Below are positions 48,571-58,341 of a stretch of DNA of 64,000 nt, in pieces. Below the pieces are notes generated by a model, which ran no database searches, had not been told where the DNA came from, and saw only the letters and a list, made by a program, of their open reading frames with translations. This DNA comes from JACSRF01 sp964504445 (GTDB taxonomy: Bacteria > Chloroflexota > Anaerolineae > Promineifilales > Promineifilaceae). Numbering within the stretch: position 1 is the first letter of the stretch; each line of letters begins with the position of its first letter. A program made the translations under genes and the position numbers. The stretch spans positions 29,087 to 93,086 of the forward strand of contig CAZDEO010000008.1 of the NCBI GenBank assembly GCA_964504445.1. Direction: 5' to 3'.

Positions 48571-51504
48571 TTACGGGTTGTTTCCCGTTAGCTCCATCAG
48601 GCGTTGTAAGTTTTGCTCCAGCGCATCCAGCTCGGTGCCATAGGTTGACCAATCCCCACTGCGCTGGGCAGCTTCGGCCGCCTGGAAGTGCTGGTTAGCA
48701 GCCTGAATCAACTCTTCCAGGCTGGCGTCAAGGTTGGTAATAGGGGTGGTGGGCGCAGGCGTGGGCAGGGTGACGGCCGTTTCCCCACCCGCTTCTTCAC
48801 CAACATCCACTGGAGGCGCCCCCTCCACTACCACCTCAATCATATCCACTGCCGGCGCATCCAGCACCAGCGCCGTAAGCGCCTCTTGCAGCGTTTCGCG
48901 CATCACAATATGCGTGTTGGTTGCCGCAATCACCCGCTTCAGCTCTGGTAGAGCGCTGGTAGCCGATTGCAAATAAAGCGGCTCTATATACAAAAAGCTG
49001 TCTTCCACCGGGATCACGATCAAATTCCCACGAATAACCCGCGATCCTTGCTGATTCCACAAAGCTAGCTGCTGCGAAATCTCCGGTTCCTGGTCAATAC
49101 GCCCTTCTACCTGAATGGGGCCAAAAACCAGCTCTTGCTTCGGCATCTCGTACTCAATCAGCTGCCCATAGTAGGGGGGATCGTTGCGGGCTGCAATCCA
49201 AGCTACCATGTTTGGCTTATTGGCTGGGGTGAAGGGATAGATAAGCAAAAACTCTGATTCGCTCTCTCCAGGCAGGGGCAAAATGACGTAATATGGCTCC
49301 ATACGCACCTGTTCGCCATCAGAAATTTCGTTGGGGATGGCGCGCAAATCTTCGCGGTTGTAAAAGACGCGCACATCTTGCATGTGGTACGTTAGATATT
49401 GCTGCGTTTGGATGGTGAAAAGATCTTCGGGGTAGCGCAGATGGTTTTGCAACCCTTCCGGCATGGCGCTGAGGGGTTGGAATAGGCCAGGGAAGGCGCG
49501 ATCATAGGCGCGCACAATGGGGTCTTCTTCATCTACCAGGTAGTAGTTAACGGTGCCATCATAGGCATCTATGGTGACTTTGGCGGCGCTGCGCATGTAG
49601 TTGATGTTGCCAAAGCGGGTGTTGATGGGGGTGGCGTAGGGAAAGCGGTTGCTAATGGTGTACGCATCTAAAACCCACACAAGACGGCCGTTCCACACCA
49701 CAATATACGGGTCAGCATCCAGCGCCAGGAAGGGCGTAATCTGCTGCATACGCTCCTCAATCTGACGGTGGAACTGCACACGGGTTTGTTCCGTAATCTC
49801 ATCACTGAGCATCACATTGGTATCCGTAAGCCGTATAGCAAAAGCCAGGCGCTTCAGAAAACTGTCTAAAACAACGCCACCCTTCCCCTGGTATGTGCTG
49901 TACACATTCTCGTCCCCACTGGGATAGCTAAATTCCTCACGGTCACTGCCCACAAACACCACATCGGTGGTTAGTTCCCCATAATACATTTCTGGGCGTT
50001 CAACCTCCAGGGGTACGCTGCTGGTGGGGGGCAAATCTTTCAGGAAGAAAACGGGTTGCCCCTCTCGCGTTATTTCGTCTACGGGGTTCATAACCACGCC
50101 GTAGCCATGGGTAAACTCCAGGTTTTCGTTGACCCAGGTACGGTTGGGCAAATTGGTTTTGTTTAGTTCGCGCACCGAGAGCATTACCTGGCGCATTTCG
50201 CCGTCAAATGTGTAGCGGTCAATGTCAATATCGTTAAAGGAGTAATACGGCCGTAAAGCCTGCAACTGCTCATAAGTGGCCCGCAGCGGGCGGTAATCCC
50301 ACAAGCGCACGTTGCGGAAGATGGCGTCATTGTTGTCCAACTCTGCGCGGGTCAGGTCGCCGCCATAGTCAAATGGGCGCGTTTCAATTTTGTCCAGGTT
50401 AAAAGCCATGCGCGTAAAGTCAATATTGTGGCGGATGAAAGGGGTCTCGCGGGCGATTTCGTTGGGTTCTACCGCATACCGTTGCAGCAAGCTGGGGTAA
50501 ACGCTGCCCAAAATGAAGCCCGCCGCCACCCACAGGCCGGCCATTACCAGGGGCAGCCGGAAGCTGGGGCGGAAGATGTTGAGGGCCACCGCCAAAGCCG
50601 TTAGCCCCATGAGGATCAGCTGCGCCCACAGACCATATAAAGAGGCATTCAAGTCGGCATATCCTGCGCCAAAGATGACCCCCTGGGGTGAGTACAGCAG
50701 GTTATAAATATCCAGGCCATGGCTAACGGCCCACAGCAGCAAAAAGAGGGCGCCCAGTAAGGCCAAGTGGCGGCGCATGGTGTCGGTAACGGCCGTTTGC
50801 CACCGTCCCCGCTGCACGTCTGGCAAATAATTGATGACATAAATAACCAGCGCACCTATCAAGGTAAACAGCAGCAGCGAGCTAAACCAGCCCCGCAAAA
50901 ACCCATAAACCGGTAGGGAGAAGAGATAAAAACTTATATCTTGCCCAAATATTGGATCGCTTGCACCATAAGGCGACTGGTTGAAAAACAGCAAAAACGC
51001 CTCCCACTGGCTGGACGCGGCGCTGGCAAACACAAAAGCAAAAAATAGCCCCACGCCGTTAATGAGCCACCCAATGCCTGAGAACTGTAATATTTGGGGG
51101 TAATGGGTGGGGGTTTGGGCGGTGGCCCAGCGTCGTGCCAGGTGCCAATTGCCCAGTAAAACGGCCGTGCCCACCACAAAAAAGATGACAAAACTCAGTA
51201 CCTGCACGCCCCACTGCTTTAACCATACCTGTTGGTAGTCAATTTCCGTAAACCACAACCACTCCGTGTAGGTGGTCACAATCCAGTTAACGCTCAGCAG
51301 CAACAAAAAGAAAATGCCAAGCAGCCACACGGTACGGTTCGGGCGGCGTGGTTGCTCTGGGCGGCGGGGCAGCGGTTGGCGGCCCCCGTTGTCGCCCCCT
51401 CCGTCACCACCCTCTGGCCCTTTTTGCTCTCGGTTTATATCCCATCCAGCCTCTTCCATTGCTTTGCGAAAGACTTCGGGAATGTCAAAATTTTCACGAC
51501 CCAT
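48571..51504 (-). CDS. UPF0182 family membrane protein
   Basis: This is a 977-residue protein. After a ~50-residue cytosolic start with a GGDGGGDNGG linker come about seven membrane helices (to residue ~330) and a very large outside domain. The family hallmark NRTWVNENLEFTHGYGVVMNPVDE is present, with RYAVEPNEIARETPFIRHNIDFTR and YPEDLFTIQTQQYLTYHM. The end (ASLEELIQAANQHFQAAEAAQRSGDW) is the usual C-terminal helical tail. The function of UPF0182 is not known; a role in the envelope is suspected. AAGGAG precedes the ATG, and it has its own terminator. Confidence 0.93.
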   Translation of the reverse strand: MGRENFDIPEVFRKAMEEAGWDINREQKGPEGGDGGGDNGGRQPLPRRPEQPRRPNRTVWLLGIFFLLLLSVNWIVTTYTEWLWFTEIDYQQVWLKQWGVQVLSFVIFFVVGTAVLLGNWHLARRWATAQTPTHYPQILQFSGIGWLINGVGLFFAFVFASAASSQWEAFLLFFNQSPYGASDPIFGQDISFYLFSLPVYGFLRGWFSSLLLFTLIGALVIYVINYLPDVQRGRWQTAVTDTMRRHLALLGALFLLLWAVSHGLDIYNLLYSPQGVIFGAGYADLNASLYGLWAQLILMGLTALAVALNIFRPSFRLPLVMAGLWVAAGFILGSVYPSLLQRYAVEPNEIARETPFIRHNIDFTRMAFNLDKIETRPFDYGGDLTRAELDNNDAIFRNVRLWDYRPLRATYEQLQALRPYYSFNDIDIDRYTFDGEMRQVMLSVRELNKTNLPNRTWVNENLEFTHGYGVVMNPVDEITREGQPVFFLKDLPPTSSVPLEVERPEMYYGELTTDVVFVGSDREEFSYPSGDENVYSTYQGKGGVVLDSFLKRLAFAIRLTDTNVMLSDEITEQTRVQFHRQIEERMQQITPFLALDADPYIVVWNGRLVWVLDAYTISNRFPYATPINTRFGNINYMRSAAKVTIDAYDGTVNYYLVDEEDPIVRAYDRAFPGLFQPLSAMPEGLQNHLRYPEDLFTIQTQQYLTYHMQDVRVFYNREDLRAIPNEISDGEQVRMEPYYVILPLPGESESEFLLIYPFTPANKPNMVAWIAARNDPPYYGQLIEYEMPKQELVFGPIQVEGRIDQEPEISQQLALWNQQGSRVIRGNLIVIPVEDSFLYIEPLYLQSATSALPELKRVIAATNTHIVMRETLQEALTALVLDAPAVDMIEVVVEGAPPVDVGEEAGGETAVTLPTPAPTTPITNLDASLEELIQAANQHFQAAEAAQRSGDWSTYGTELDALEQNLQRLMELTGNNP

Positions 51505-51680
51505 TTAAGGCTCCTTATAAATATTAGGCGGTTCTGTGCAAACGCCAGGGTACAACAAAGGCCCATAAATTTGCAGTTTCCGCACGCATTACGAATTTGT
51601 AACCAGGATTGACCAAGATTGTAGTGGATTTTACCCCAAATTGCCGTAACAATTGCTTTATATGAGATGGGCATGAGATG

Positions 51681-53960
51681 CTAACGGCCGTACCAACCCC
51701 TGAGCAGCCGCAGCCACCACAGCGGGCGGCGCATTTTCTGCCAAACCTGGTGCGCAACGGCCGTTTCCTGGCGTTCTTCCGGCGGCGCATATTGCCACTG
51801 CTCAAAAACGGCCGTCAGCACCAGCACCGGCTCTTGCAAAGCTTGTACCCAGGCTGCCGGGCGGGGGTGGGTCGTCAACGGCTTCAGGTAGCGCAAAAAC
51901 CCGGCGGCAAATTCCTGCGGCGTCTGGCTGGCCTGGACCGGCGCGCCCAGCTTCAACGCCTGCTGCTGAAAACGGCCGTAAACCGCCAAAACGCTATTTG
52001 CCGGTGGGCGGTGTGCCTGCCACCACCACGCCACCGCCAGCAGCAAGCCCAACAGCGCCACCACACCCCAGCGTACCCACACAAAAGGCGCGGGGTCTGC
52101 TGCGGGCAGCGGCAGCGGGTCAGTCGCCTCGGCATCGGCAAAGGGGTTGTCAGGGGCAGCAGGTAAAGGGAAGTCAGGGACGGCCGTTTCCCGTGGTCGC
52201 GCCAGGCCCGCCGTTGGCTCAAAGACCACCCAGCCATATTCCCCCAAATACACCTCCGCCCACGAATGCCCGTGAATCTGGCGCACCACCTGCACGCCCT
52301 GCTCGTCTGGTGGCTGGGCCAAATAGCCCACCGCCATGCGTGCCGGTAGCCCCAGGCTGCGGGCCATCACCACCATCGCCGAGGCGTAAAAGTCGCAATA
52401 CCCGCGCTGCGCCGCAAACAAAAAATACGCCACCACGTCAGCCCCCGCCGGAGCCGGTTCCACATCCAGCGTATATGGATATTGGCGCAAAAAGCGCTCC
52501 AAGGCGCGGGCCTGATCGTATGGCGTGGAAAAGCCCCCCGCCACCTCTTGGGCCAACTCCCGTACCCGCTGCGGCATGCTGTCTGGCAGCGCCGTGTACC
52601 GCCCTAAAACGGTGGGGGGCACCTCAGCCAGCGCCGCCCGCCGCAGTTGTTCCGGGCTGGCAATGGTGTGAGTCGTTGTAACGTCATAGACGTTTTGGCT
52701 GCCTTGAACCCGCACCAAATCTTCCAGCCCCCGCCAATGCACCGTAACCGGCTCGGCAAACGCCAGGGGAAAACCCAGGGTGTAGCGAATAGTGCGCCCA
52801 TCATAGAGCCAATGCACCTTTTGGCGGTATTGGGTTTGTGCGGCAAAATGCGGTATGGGGATGAGCGCCCCGGCGGGCAGATCTTCTTCTCGTTCTTCGG
52901 TAATGGTCCAGCCGCGCCCGGTGTAAATTTCGTAGCTTAGCGCCCGCCAGTGTAGTCCTGCCATGGCTACCGGAGTCAGGGGGGCGCCGTCAAGGGTGGT
53001 GACAACGGCCGTCATCACCACTGTCTCGGTTAACTCTGGCGCATTGCCCAACAAATAAGCGCGGGGCATAATGCCCGCCCCGCCCGGCTCGCCTTGCCCC
53101 AGGCCGCTCTCTGGCCCGGCAGGTGGTTGCACCCCGGAAAAGACCCTTTCCCAGGTCTGTTCTATCTCTTGCACAGCCGGTTGTTGCTTAAAAAAGTCAA
53201 CCAATCTGGTAATGCTAAAGGCGGGAAGGATGAAAGATGTCGTTACCAAAATCAAGGTAATGGCGCTGGCGTGCATGGCCAGGTCAATGCGGATTTCTTC
53301 GGAGTAATCAACGGCCGTTGCCAACCATTCCATCTCCAAAAAGCGCAGGTGGGCCAGGGCGGTCAGCAGGGCCACCAGCCCCACAAAAGCCGCTGCCCAA
53401 TAAAGAGGCGCTTCGCCAAAGTAGGTGTTCAGGGCCAGCACAAACCCCATGACTGTTAGCCCATGCAGCGGGCGGTGCTGCCGGTAGGTGCTCCAGGCGG
53501 CGTAAGCGGCTAACAACCACGCCAGCAAACCCATCCCCAGGGCAAATACCAGAGTCTCTGTACTACGCCCACCGCTCAAGAAGGCCTGGAACCAACTGGC
53601 GGTGCGATCAAAGAACAGCGCGCCTTGAATGCGCCAAAAATTGCTAGTTGCCCCCCATCCTTGCAACAGCACGTTAAGCGGCGGAAACAGCCGCCCCAGC
53701 CATACGCCATTTACCAGCAAACCATACAAAATGAGCAAAAGCCAGGCGGAGAAAGGAGACAACGGCCGTACCGCCAACACCAGCCCAAGCAGCAGTCCTC
53801 CAAAAGCTGCTGGAATTATCACCTGTTCTTCGGGAACCCAGCCGGCCGCCAGCACTGCCCCCACCAGGCAACCGGTAAGCAGCAGCAGTAGCGCCAGGGG
53901 TAGCCATCCCTCGGTGGGGCGACACCGTCGCCAAAAGCCGCGCCACGCCTCTTTCATCAT
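51681..53960 (-). CDS. TgpA-like membrane transglutaminase
   Basis: This 759-residue protein has about seven helices in the first ~250 residues and an outside transglutaminase-like domain. Its Cys-His-Asp/Glu site is AQRGYCDFYASAMVVMARSLGLPAR, then GHSWAEVYLGEYGWVVFEPT. A last helix (WVRWGVVALLGLLLAVAWWW) and a cytosolic tail follow. This is the TgpA/DUF3488-DUF4129 plan. It may cross-link or hydrolyse envelope proteins or peptides. It overlaps the DUF58 gene by 4 bases, a common pairing that normally includes a MoxR ATPase; none is seen here. Confidence 0.92.
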   Translation of the reverse strand: MMKEAWRGFWRRCRPTEGWLPLALLLLLTGCLVGAVLAAGWVPEEQVIIPAAFGGLLLGLVLAVRPLSPFSAWLLLILYGLLVNGVWLGRLFPPLNVLLQGWGATSNFWRIQGALFFDRTASWFQAFLSGGRSTETLVFALGMGLLAWLLAAYAAWSTYRQHRPLHGLTVMGFVLALNTYFGEAPLYWAAAFVGLVALLTALAHLRFLEMEWLATAVDYSEEIRIDLAMHASAITLILVTTSFILPAFSITRLVDFFKQQPAVQEIEQTWERVFSGVQPPAGPESGLGQGEPGGAGIMPRAYLLGNAPELTETVVMTAVVTTLDGAPLTPVAMAGLHWRALSYEIYTGRGWTITEEREEDLPAGALIPIPHFAAQTQYRQKVHWLYDGRTIRYTLGFPLAFAEPVTVHWRGLEDLVRVQGSQNVYDVTTTHTIASPEQLRRAALAEVPPTVLGRYTALPDSMPQRVRELAQEVAGGFSTPYDQARALERFLRQYPYTLDVEPAPAGADVVAYFLFAAQRGYCDFYASAMVVMARSLGLPARMAVGYLAQPPDEQGVQVVRQIHGHSWAEVYLGEYGWVVFEPTAGLARPRETAVPDFPLPAAPDNPFADAEATDPLPLPAADPAPFVWVRWGVVALLGLLLAVAWWWQAHRPPANSVLAVYGRFQQQALKLGAPVQASQTPQEFAAGFLRYLKPLTTHPRPAAWVQALQEPVLVLTAVFEQWQYAPPEERQETAVAHQVWQKMRRPLWWLRLLRGWYGR

Positions 53961-55255
53961 GCCCCTACCTCGTGCGGAGACGCCACCACCACCACCTTGC
54001 CCGTGCCCGTTACGGCAAAACGCCAGAACCCATGTCGGGCCTGCTCGGTTTGCGGTGTGCCTACTTCACCCCGGCGGACAAGCTGGCAGTTCAGCCCCAC
54101 CTGCTGTATCGTTTTTTGCAGCCCGGTGCTGCTTTCTGCCCCGCCAAAACTGTGCCGCTCCAACAAAATGACGTGACATTCAACGCCCCGTTGGGATAGA
54201 GCCACCAGGTTGGGTAGCCAATCGGCTGTAGGCGTGGGGGTAATGATGATGGCTGCCGCGCCTCGCCGCGCCCGTTGCCCTAAACCTTGCAAAGTGCGGC
54301 GCAGGTCAGTTTCGCCGTCAGCCTGCACCAGGGCCAGGGCTTGCAATATTTGCCAGCGCTGGCCTTCGCCCCGACCTGGCGGCACAATTTGGGGCTGCTT
54401 CCCATACCCCAACAGGCCCACAGGGCGCATCTGGCTGAGGCCGCGAGCAGCTAAAGCGGCGCCCAGCAGTACGGCGTGTTCTTCGGTACCATCCAGGCCC
54501 TGCCCAAGCTGCACGGCCGTTTGCATGTCCAGCAAAATCCACACGTCACCGGCGGCGTCCAGGTCAAATTCGCGCACGTACAGGGCGTCTCGGCGGGCCG
54601 TAGTGGGCCAGTGAATCCATTGCCAGGGGTCATGGGGGTGGTAATCGCGCACACTGGCGGCATTGACGGTGGCTTGCCACGAGCGCTGCCGCGCCCGCAC
54701 GCGCCCGCTGCTCTGCCCGTGGGGCAGGGGGATGGGCAGTTGCCCGTGGATAGGGGGATGGATGATAATTTCAGTGCTGGTGGGGTAACGGTAGGTGACG
54801 GTGAAGATGCCAAAGGGGTCGCTAGTGCGCAAAGCCCATGGCCCCAGGTGAAATTTGCCTCGCTGCTGGCAAATGGCGCTCTGGCGCCACTGCGCCTGAG
54901 CCTTGGCTCCCAGGCTGCGCACGATGGCGGCGTTGTAACCGGGTACGTTAGAGTCGTCTTGCACTTCTACCCACAGGGCGGGCAGACCGCTGCCGTTGCT
55001 GAGGGTAAATTGCTCTTCCAGGCGGTCGCCTACGGCTACCCAACCAAAGCGCAGGCGGCGCTGCCCGCGTAGCCCGTGGGCCAGGGCGCGCACCCACAGG
55101 TAAGCAATGAGGACCATGCCGCCCAGGCCAATCAGCAGGGTGTTCCAGGTGCGGTCGGGGAGGAAAACGGCCGTGGCCGCCAACAGCAGTAGCCATAGCA
55201 AAGGCAGCCGCCGCTGCACCGCAATTTTCACCTGGGGCAATGCTTGTTTCGACAT
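53957..55255 (-). CDS. DUF58 domain protein
   Basis: This 432-residue protein has two N-terminal helices and a vWA-like region. It carries SVRDYHPHDPWQWIHWPTTARRDALYVREFDLDA, the DUF58 signature, with VWILLDMQTAV as a possible partial MIDAS start. The final part (AAIIITPTPTADWLPNLVALSQRGVECHVILL) completes the fold. Such proteins are usually encoded with MoxR ATPases and transglutaminases and are thought to form an envelope-associated complex. It is the first gene of the pair with the TgpA-like protein. Confidence 0.9.
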   Translation of the reverse strand: MSKQALPQVKIAVQRRLPLLWLLLLAATAVFLPDRTWNTLLIGLGGMVLIAYLWVRALAHGLRGQRRLRFGWVAVGDRLEEQFTLSNGSGLPALWVEVQDDSNVPGYNAAIVRSLGAKAQAQWRQSAICQQRGKFHLGPWALRTSDPFGIFTVTYRYPTSTEIIIHPPIHGQLPIPLPHGQSSGRVRARQRSWQATVNAASVRDYHPHDPWQWIHWPTTARRDALYVREFDLDAAGDVWILLDMQTAVQLGQGLDGTEEHAVLLGAALAARGLSQMRPVGLLGYGKQPQIVPPGRGEGQRWQILQALALVQADGETDLRRTLQGLGQRARRGAAAIIITPTPTADWLPNLVALSQRGVECHVILLERHSFGGAESSTGLQKTIQQVGLNCQLVRRGEVGTPQTEQARHGFWRFAVTGTGKVVVVASPHEVGA

Positions 55256-55306
55256 GGCGTCTATTCTCTCTGAAGCTCCCCGCCGCGCAAATGCTGCCCA
55301 TTACCG

Positions 55307-55335
55307 TTGGTCGTGCTATGATGCGAGCATATTAT
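55307..55335 (+). promoter_or_regulatory. Promoter for the rhodanese operon
   Basis: TTGGTC (55307-55312), a 17-base spacer and TATTAT (55330-55335) lie just ahead of GGGAGG and the ATG at 55353. The short leader (about 10 bases) suggests the start is close to the ribosome site. Confidence 0.5.
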
Positions 55336-55352
55336 ACAAATAGGGAGGTTTT

Positions 55353-55703
55353 ATGGGCTTGTTGAGCTGGCTCTTTGGGCCAAAGGTGAAGCAAATTAGT
55401 GTGCAAGAGGCGTATGAACGGCTGCAGTCAGCTAATCCGCCAGTAATTGTAGACGTGCGGCAGCCTGTTGAGACGCAGGCGGGTGTTGTGCCGGGGGCGG
55501 TGCTGATTCCTCTGACGGAGTTTGGCAAGCGGTATGCGGAATTGCCCATAGACAAGCCCATTCTCACCATTTGCCGGTCTAGCCACCGCAGCCCCATTGC
55601 TGCCCGGCGGCTAGCAAAAGCGGGCTACAGCGTGACCGACGTAGCCGGGGGCATGGTGGTGTGGGAGGAGGCGGGTTACCCAGTGGAAAAGGAACGGCCA
55701 TGA
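55353..55703 (+). CDS. Rhodanese-like sulfurtransferase
   Basis: This 116-residue single-domain rhodanese reads VKQISVQEAYERL, PPVIVDVRQPVETQAGVVPGAVLIPLTEF, PILTICRSSHRSPIAARRLAKAGY and DVAGGMVVWEEAGYPVE. The active Cys is in CRSSHRS. It moves sulfane sulfur to an acceptor. GGGAGG lies before the ATG. It overlaps the methyltransferase gene by 4 bases. Confidence 0.93.
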   Translation: MGLLSWLFGPKVKQISVQEAYERLQSANPPVIVDVRQPVETQAGVVPGAVLIPLTEFGKRYAELPIDKPILTICRSSHRSPIAARRLAKAGYSVTDVAGGMVVWEEAGYPVEKERP

Positions 55704-56485
55704 ACGAAAAACAAGCAGCATTATTAACCTATTGGAAAGCTGAGGAGGCGGCCCCCTTTGCCGGTTGGGACTTTTCGCACTTGCACGGCCGTTTCCAGGA
55801 AAGCCCCTTGCCCTGGGATTACATGGCCCTGGCTCGTCAACTGCTGCCAGAGGCTGCTACTGTGTTGGACATGGGCACAGGCGGGGGAGAAAGGTTCCTG
55901 CAACTGCGCGATATTTGGCCAGCGCAGGCCTTTGTTACCGAAGGATGGCCGCCCAACGTAGTGCTAGCCGGTCAGAGGCTCTTGCCCTTGGGTGTGGGCG
56001 TGGTAGCGTCTAATCGTCACTCGCTGCCTTTTGCGCCGCACAGTTTTGACCTGGTGCTCAACCGGCATACGGGCTACCGCAGTTGGGACGTGGCGCGGGT
56101 GCTAAGGCCGGGGGGTGTCTTTTTGACGCAGCAGATTGACGCCTTGTGGGGCTGGGATTTGCAGGTGGCCATGGGGATGGTGGTGGCGGAACGGCCGTCT
56201 TCCTACGAACTGGCCCTGCATTACTGCCAAACCGAGACCGACCTGATCATTGAGCAGGCCGCCGACCACACGGGAACCATGACCTTTAGCGACGTGGGCG
56301 CCCTGGTTTACTACCTCAAGGCCATTCCCTGGATGGTGCCCGGCTTTACCGTGGACACCCATTTGCCCTATCTGCTGGCTTTACAAAAAAACCTGGAGCA
56401 GGGCCAGCCGCTGCAATTTGAAACCAGGCAGTATTTGCTCCTGGCCCGAAAAAAAGAGCATGGAATTCTAGGCAAACTTATATAG
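55700..56485 (+). CDS. SAM-dependent methyltransferase (class I)
   Basis: This ~262-residue class I methyltransferase has the SAM motif TVLDMGTGGGERFLQL, the motif II-like FVTEGWPPN, SLPFAPHSFDLVLNRHTGY and DVARVLRPGGVFLTQQID. A helical C-terminal domain follows. It is chosen to start at ATG 55700, overlapping the rhodanese stop. The substrate is likely a small molecule, but nothing in the sequence names it. It converges with the frameshifted gene, sharing 18 bases. Confidence 0.87.
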   Translation: MNEKQAALLTYWKAEEAAPFAGWDFSHLHGRFQESPLPWDYMALARQLLPEAATVLDMGTGGGERFLQLRDIWPAQAFVTEGWPPNVVLAGQRLLPLGVGVVASNRHSLPFAPHSFDLVLNRHTGYRSWDVARVLRPGGVFLTQQIDALWGWDLQVAMGMVVAERPSSYELALHYCQTETDLIIEQAADHTGTMTFSDVGALVYYLKAIPWMVPGFTVDTHLPYLLALQKNLEQGQPLQFETRQYLLLARKKEHGILGKLI

Positions 56486-57318
56486 GAACGAGAGTTTCTT
56501 TTTTAGCTTTTGCTGGACGTTCCTGGCCGCAGGAAAATTCATAAGAGAGAGCGCCTTCTTGTTGCAACGGGCGGCACGCCAGTAACGATTTCGTATCATG
56601 TAAACAATACTGTAATTATGCCAAAACCAGGGGTCGTCTTGAGAGAGGGGAGCCATGCGCGCAAACACTTCCTCTGCCTTGCTACCGTACTTGGCCAAAA
56701 GGGCATCAGGGGATTCACCCGTTGTTTCGGCAATTGCGCGGAAAGCAGCCATAGCCCACATGTAATGTTCTGACATACGGCGGTGAGCCAACAATTGCTG
56801 ATTTTTAGTGCGCGCAATGTTGAGGAGCTTCTCGTACTGGTCAACGGCCAATTTTAAGCTTTGACTGTTACAACGGTAGCTCAGTTTAGCCAGTTGGACA
56901 TGAAAATGGTCATCGGTAACCAATTCTAAACTATTGATTCCAGCTAAAACCTGTTCAAAATTTTTGCGATGGATGTCCAGAAAAAGCTGAATGAAGTCAA
57001 TTTCTGGCTGCGAATCGATTAAAGCCTGGGCTTTTTTTACCAGATTTCGGCAGCGGTAAGACCCTTTGGATCATATTTGCGAGCCTGGATGTATGAGGCT
57101 GCCATGAGGGCATAAGCAATTCCAGCGTACGCGAGAGGCCGTGACTCAGTATCTCGAAACCAGCGCAGGGCTAATAGGATATGCTCTGGTTCGCCTCGAT
57201 AGCCGTCCACCATGTCGATGCCAGTTTCATAAGCTTCGAGGGCTTTAGGCGTTAGAGAATCACTTTGTGGCCATTCCATTTGGTCAATGGTTGTGAGTAA
57301 TTGCTGATACCAACTCAT
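56468..57318 (-). pseudogene. Helical-repeat (TPR-like) protein gene split by a frameshift
   Basis: Two open frames, 57318-57037 (MSWYQQLLTTIDQ...TAAEIW) and from ~57060 to 56468, abut in different frames. The second frame is open well upstream of its first ATG (SYRCRNLVKKAQAL, then DSQPEIDFIQLFLDIHRKNFEQVL). The two join smoothly if one base is restored near the CCAAAGGG run at about 57058-57066, for example a lost A. The joined product would be ~283 residues of amphipathic helices with TPR-like character. ATG 57318 has AGGAG upstream. It may be a true pseudogene or an assembly error. Function unknown. Confidence 0.65.
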
Positions 57319-57328
57319 TCTGCATCTC

Positions 57329-58195
57329 CTAATCGGATTTTTCTTTTGCAAAGCGACGAAGAGCGTCCAGGTGCTGCTGCGGAGTGGTGAAGCCCAGCCC
57401 CATGGTGTTGAGGCTCATGTGGGTGGCTCCCACAGCCTGCCACTCGGCAATGGCTTGCCGCCAGGTGTCGGGGCTGCCTTGGCCATAGCTGAGGCGAAAT
57501 TCGATGCCGATGTCGGCCAGGGAACGGCCGTTTTCCGCCAGATAGCCGGCCAGTTTCGCAATCTCCGGTTGGGCCCGCGCCGCGTCGCGGTAGTTGGGCA
57601 GCCAGCCCGCGCCCCATTTGGCAATACGCCGCAGCACCGCGTCGGCGTGGCCGCCAAACCAGATGGGGATGGGACGCTGCACGGGTAGAGGGTTCAGCCC
57701 GGCATCGGGAATGGTGTGCCAGCGCCCTTCGTAGGTGACCAGTTCCTTTTGCCACAGCAGGTTCAGCACCTCAATTTGTTCTTCGATGCGCTTGCCTCGG
57801 GTTTTGAAGTTTTGGTTCAGGGCCACGTACTCTACCTCGTTCCAGCCGATGCCCACGCCCAGGCGGAAACGGCCGTTGCTCAACACGTCCAGGGTGGCGG
57901 CCTGCTTGGCGACCACGGCCGTTTCTCGCTGCGGCAAAATAAGAATGCCGGTCACAAATTCGATGCTCTGCGTAGCTCCGGCCATAAAAGCAAAAAGCAC
58001 AAAAGGTTCGTGGAAGGGGGTTTGGTAGGTGTAAGGCCCCTGCCAGCCGCCGGGGCGGTGGGGGTTGGCCCCCAAAATGTGGTCGTAAGCCAAAATGTGG
58101 GTGAACCCCAGGGCTTCGGCCGTCTGCGCGTAGTCACGAATGGCTATTGGGTCATTGCCAAATTCGGTTTGTGGAAACACAATGCCAATTTTCAT
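57329..58195 (-). CDS. LLM-class F420-dependent oxidoreductase
   Basis: This 288-residue luciferase-like TIM-barrel protein begins MKIGIVFPQTEFGNDPIAIRDYAQTAEALGF. It has HILAYDHILG, LFAFMAGATQSIEFVTGILILPQRETAVVAKQAATLDVLSNGRFRLGVGIGWNEVEY and IPIWFGGHADAVLRRIAKWGAGW, the pattern of the actinobacterial/Chloroflexi F420 subgroup. It would carry out a hydride transfer on an unknown substrate using F420 or FMN. It ends 11 bases before the frameshifted helical-repeat gene. Confidence 0.88.
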   Translation of the reverse strand: MKIGIVFPQTEFGNDPIAIRDYAQTAEALGFTHILAYDHILGANPHRPGGWQGPYTYQTPFHEPFVLFAFMAGATQSIEFVTGILILPQRETAVVAKQAATLDVLSNGRFRLGVGIGWNEVEYVALNQNFKTRGKRIEEQIEVLNLLWQKELVTYEGRWHTIPDAGLNPLPVQRPIPIWFGGHADAVLRRIAKWGAGWLPNYRDAARAQPEIAKLAGYLAENGRSLADIGIEFRLSYGQGSPDTWRQAIAEWQAVGATHMSLNTMGLGFTTPQQHLDALRRFAKEKSD

Positions 58196-58341
58196 GAGTA
58201 GACTCCTTGCTTGGCTTGATGCATCGTTAAGTTGATGATGGGGGCTTCTAACAACGGTTTTAGCCAGTTTGTCCGCTGAAGCGGTCAGGATAAATAAACT
58301 GCTAAATTTTGCTTAACGTTGCCCTAGTATAGCTAAAATCC

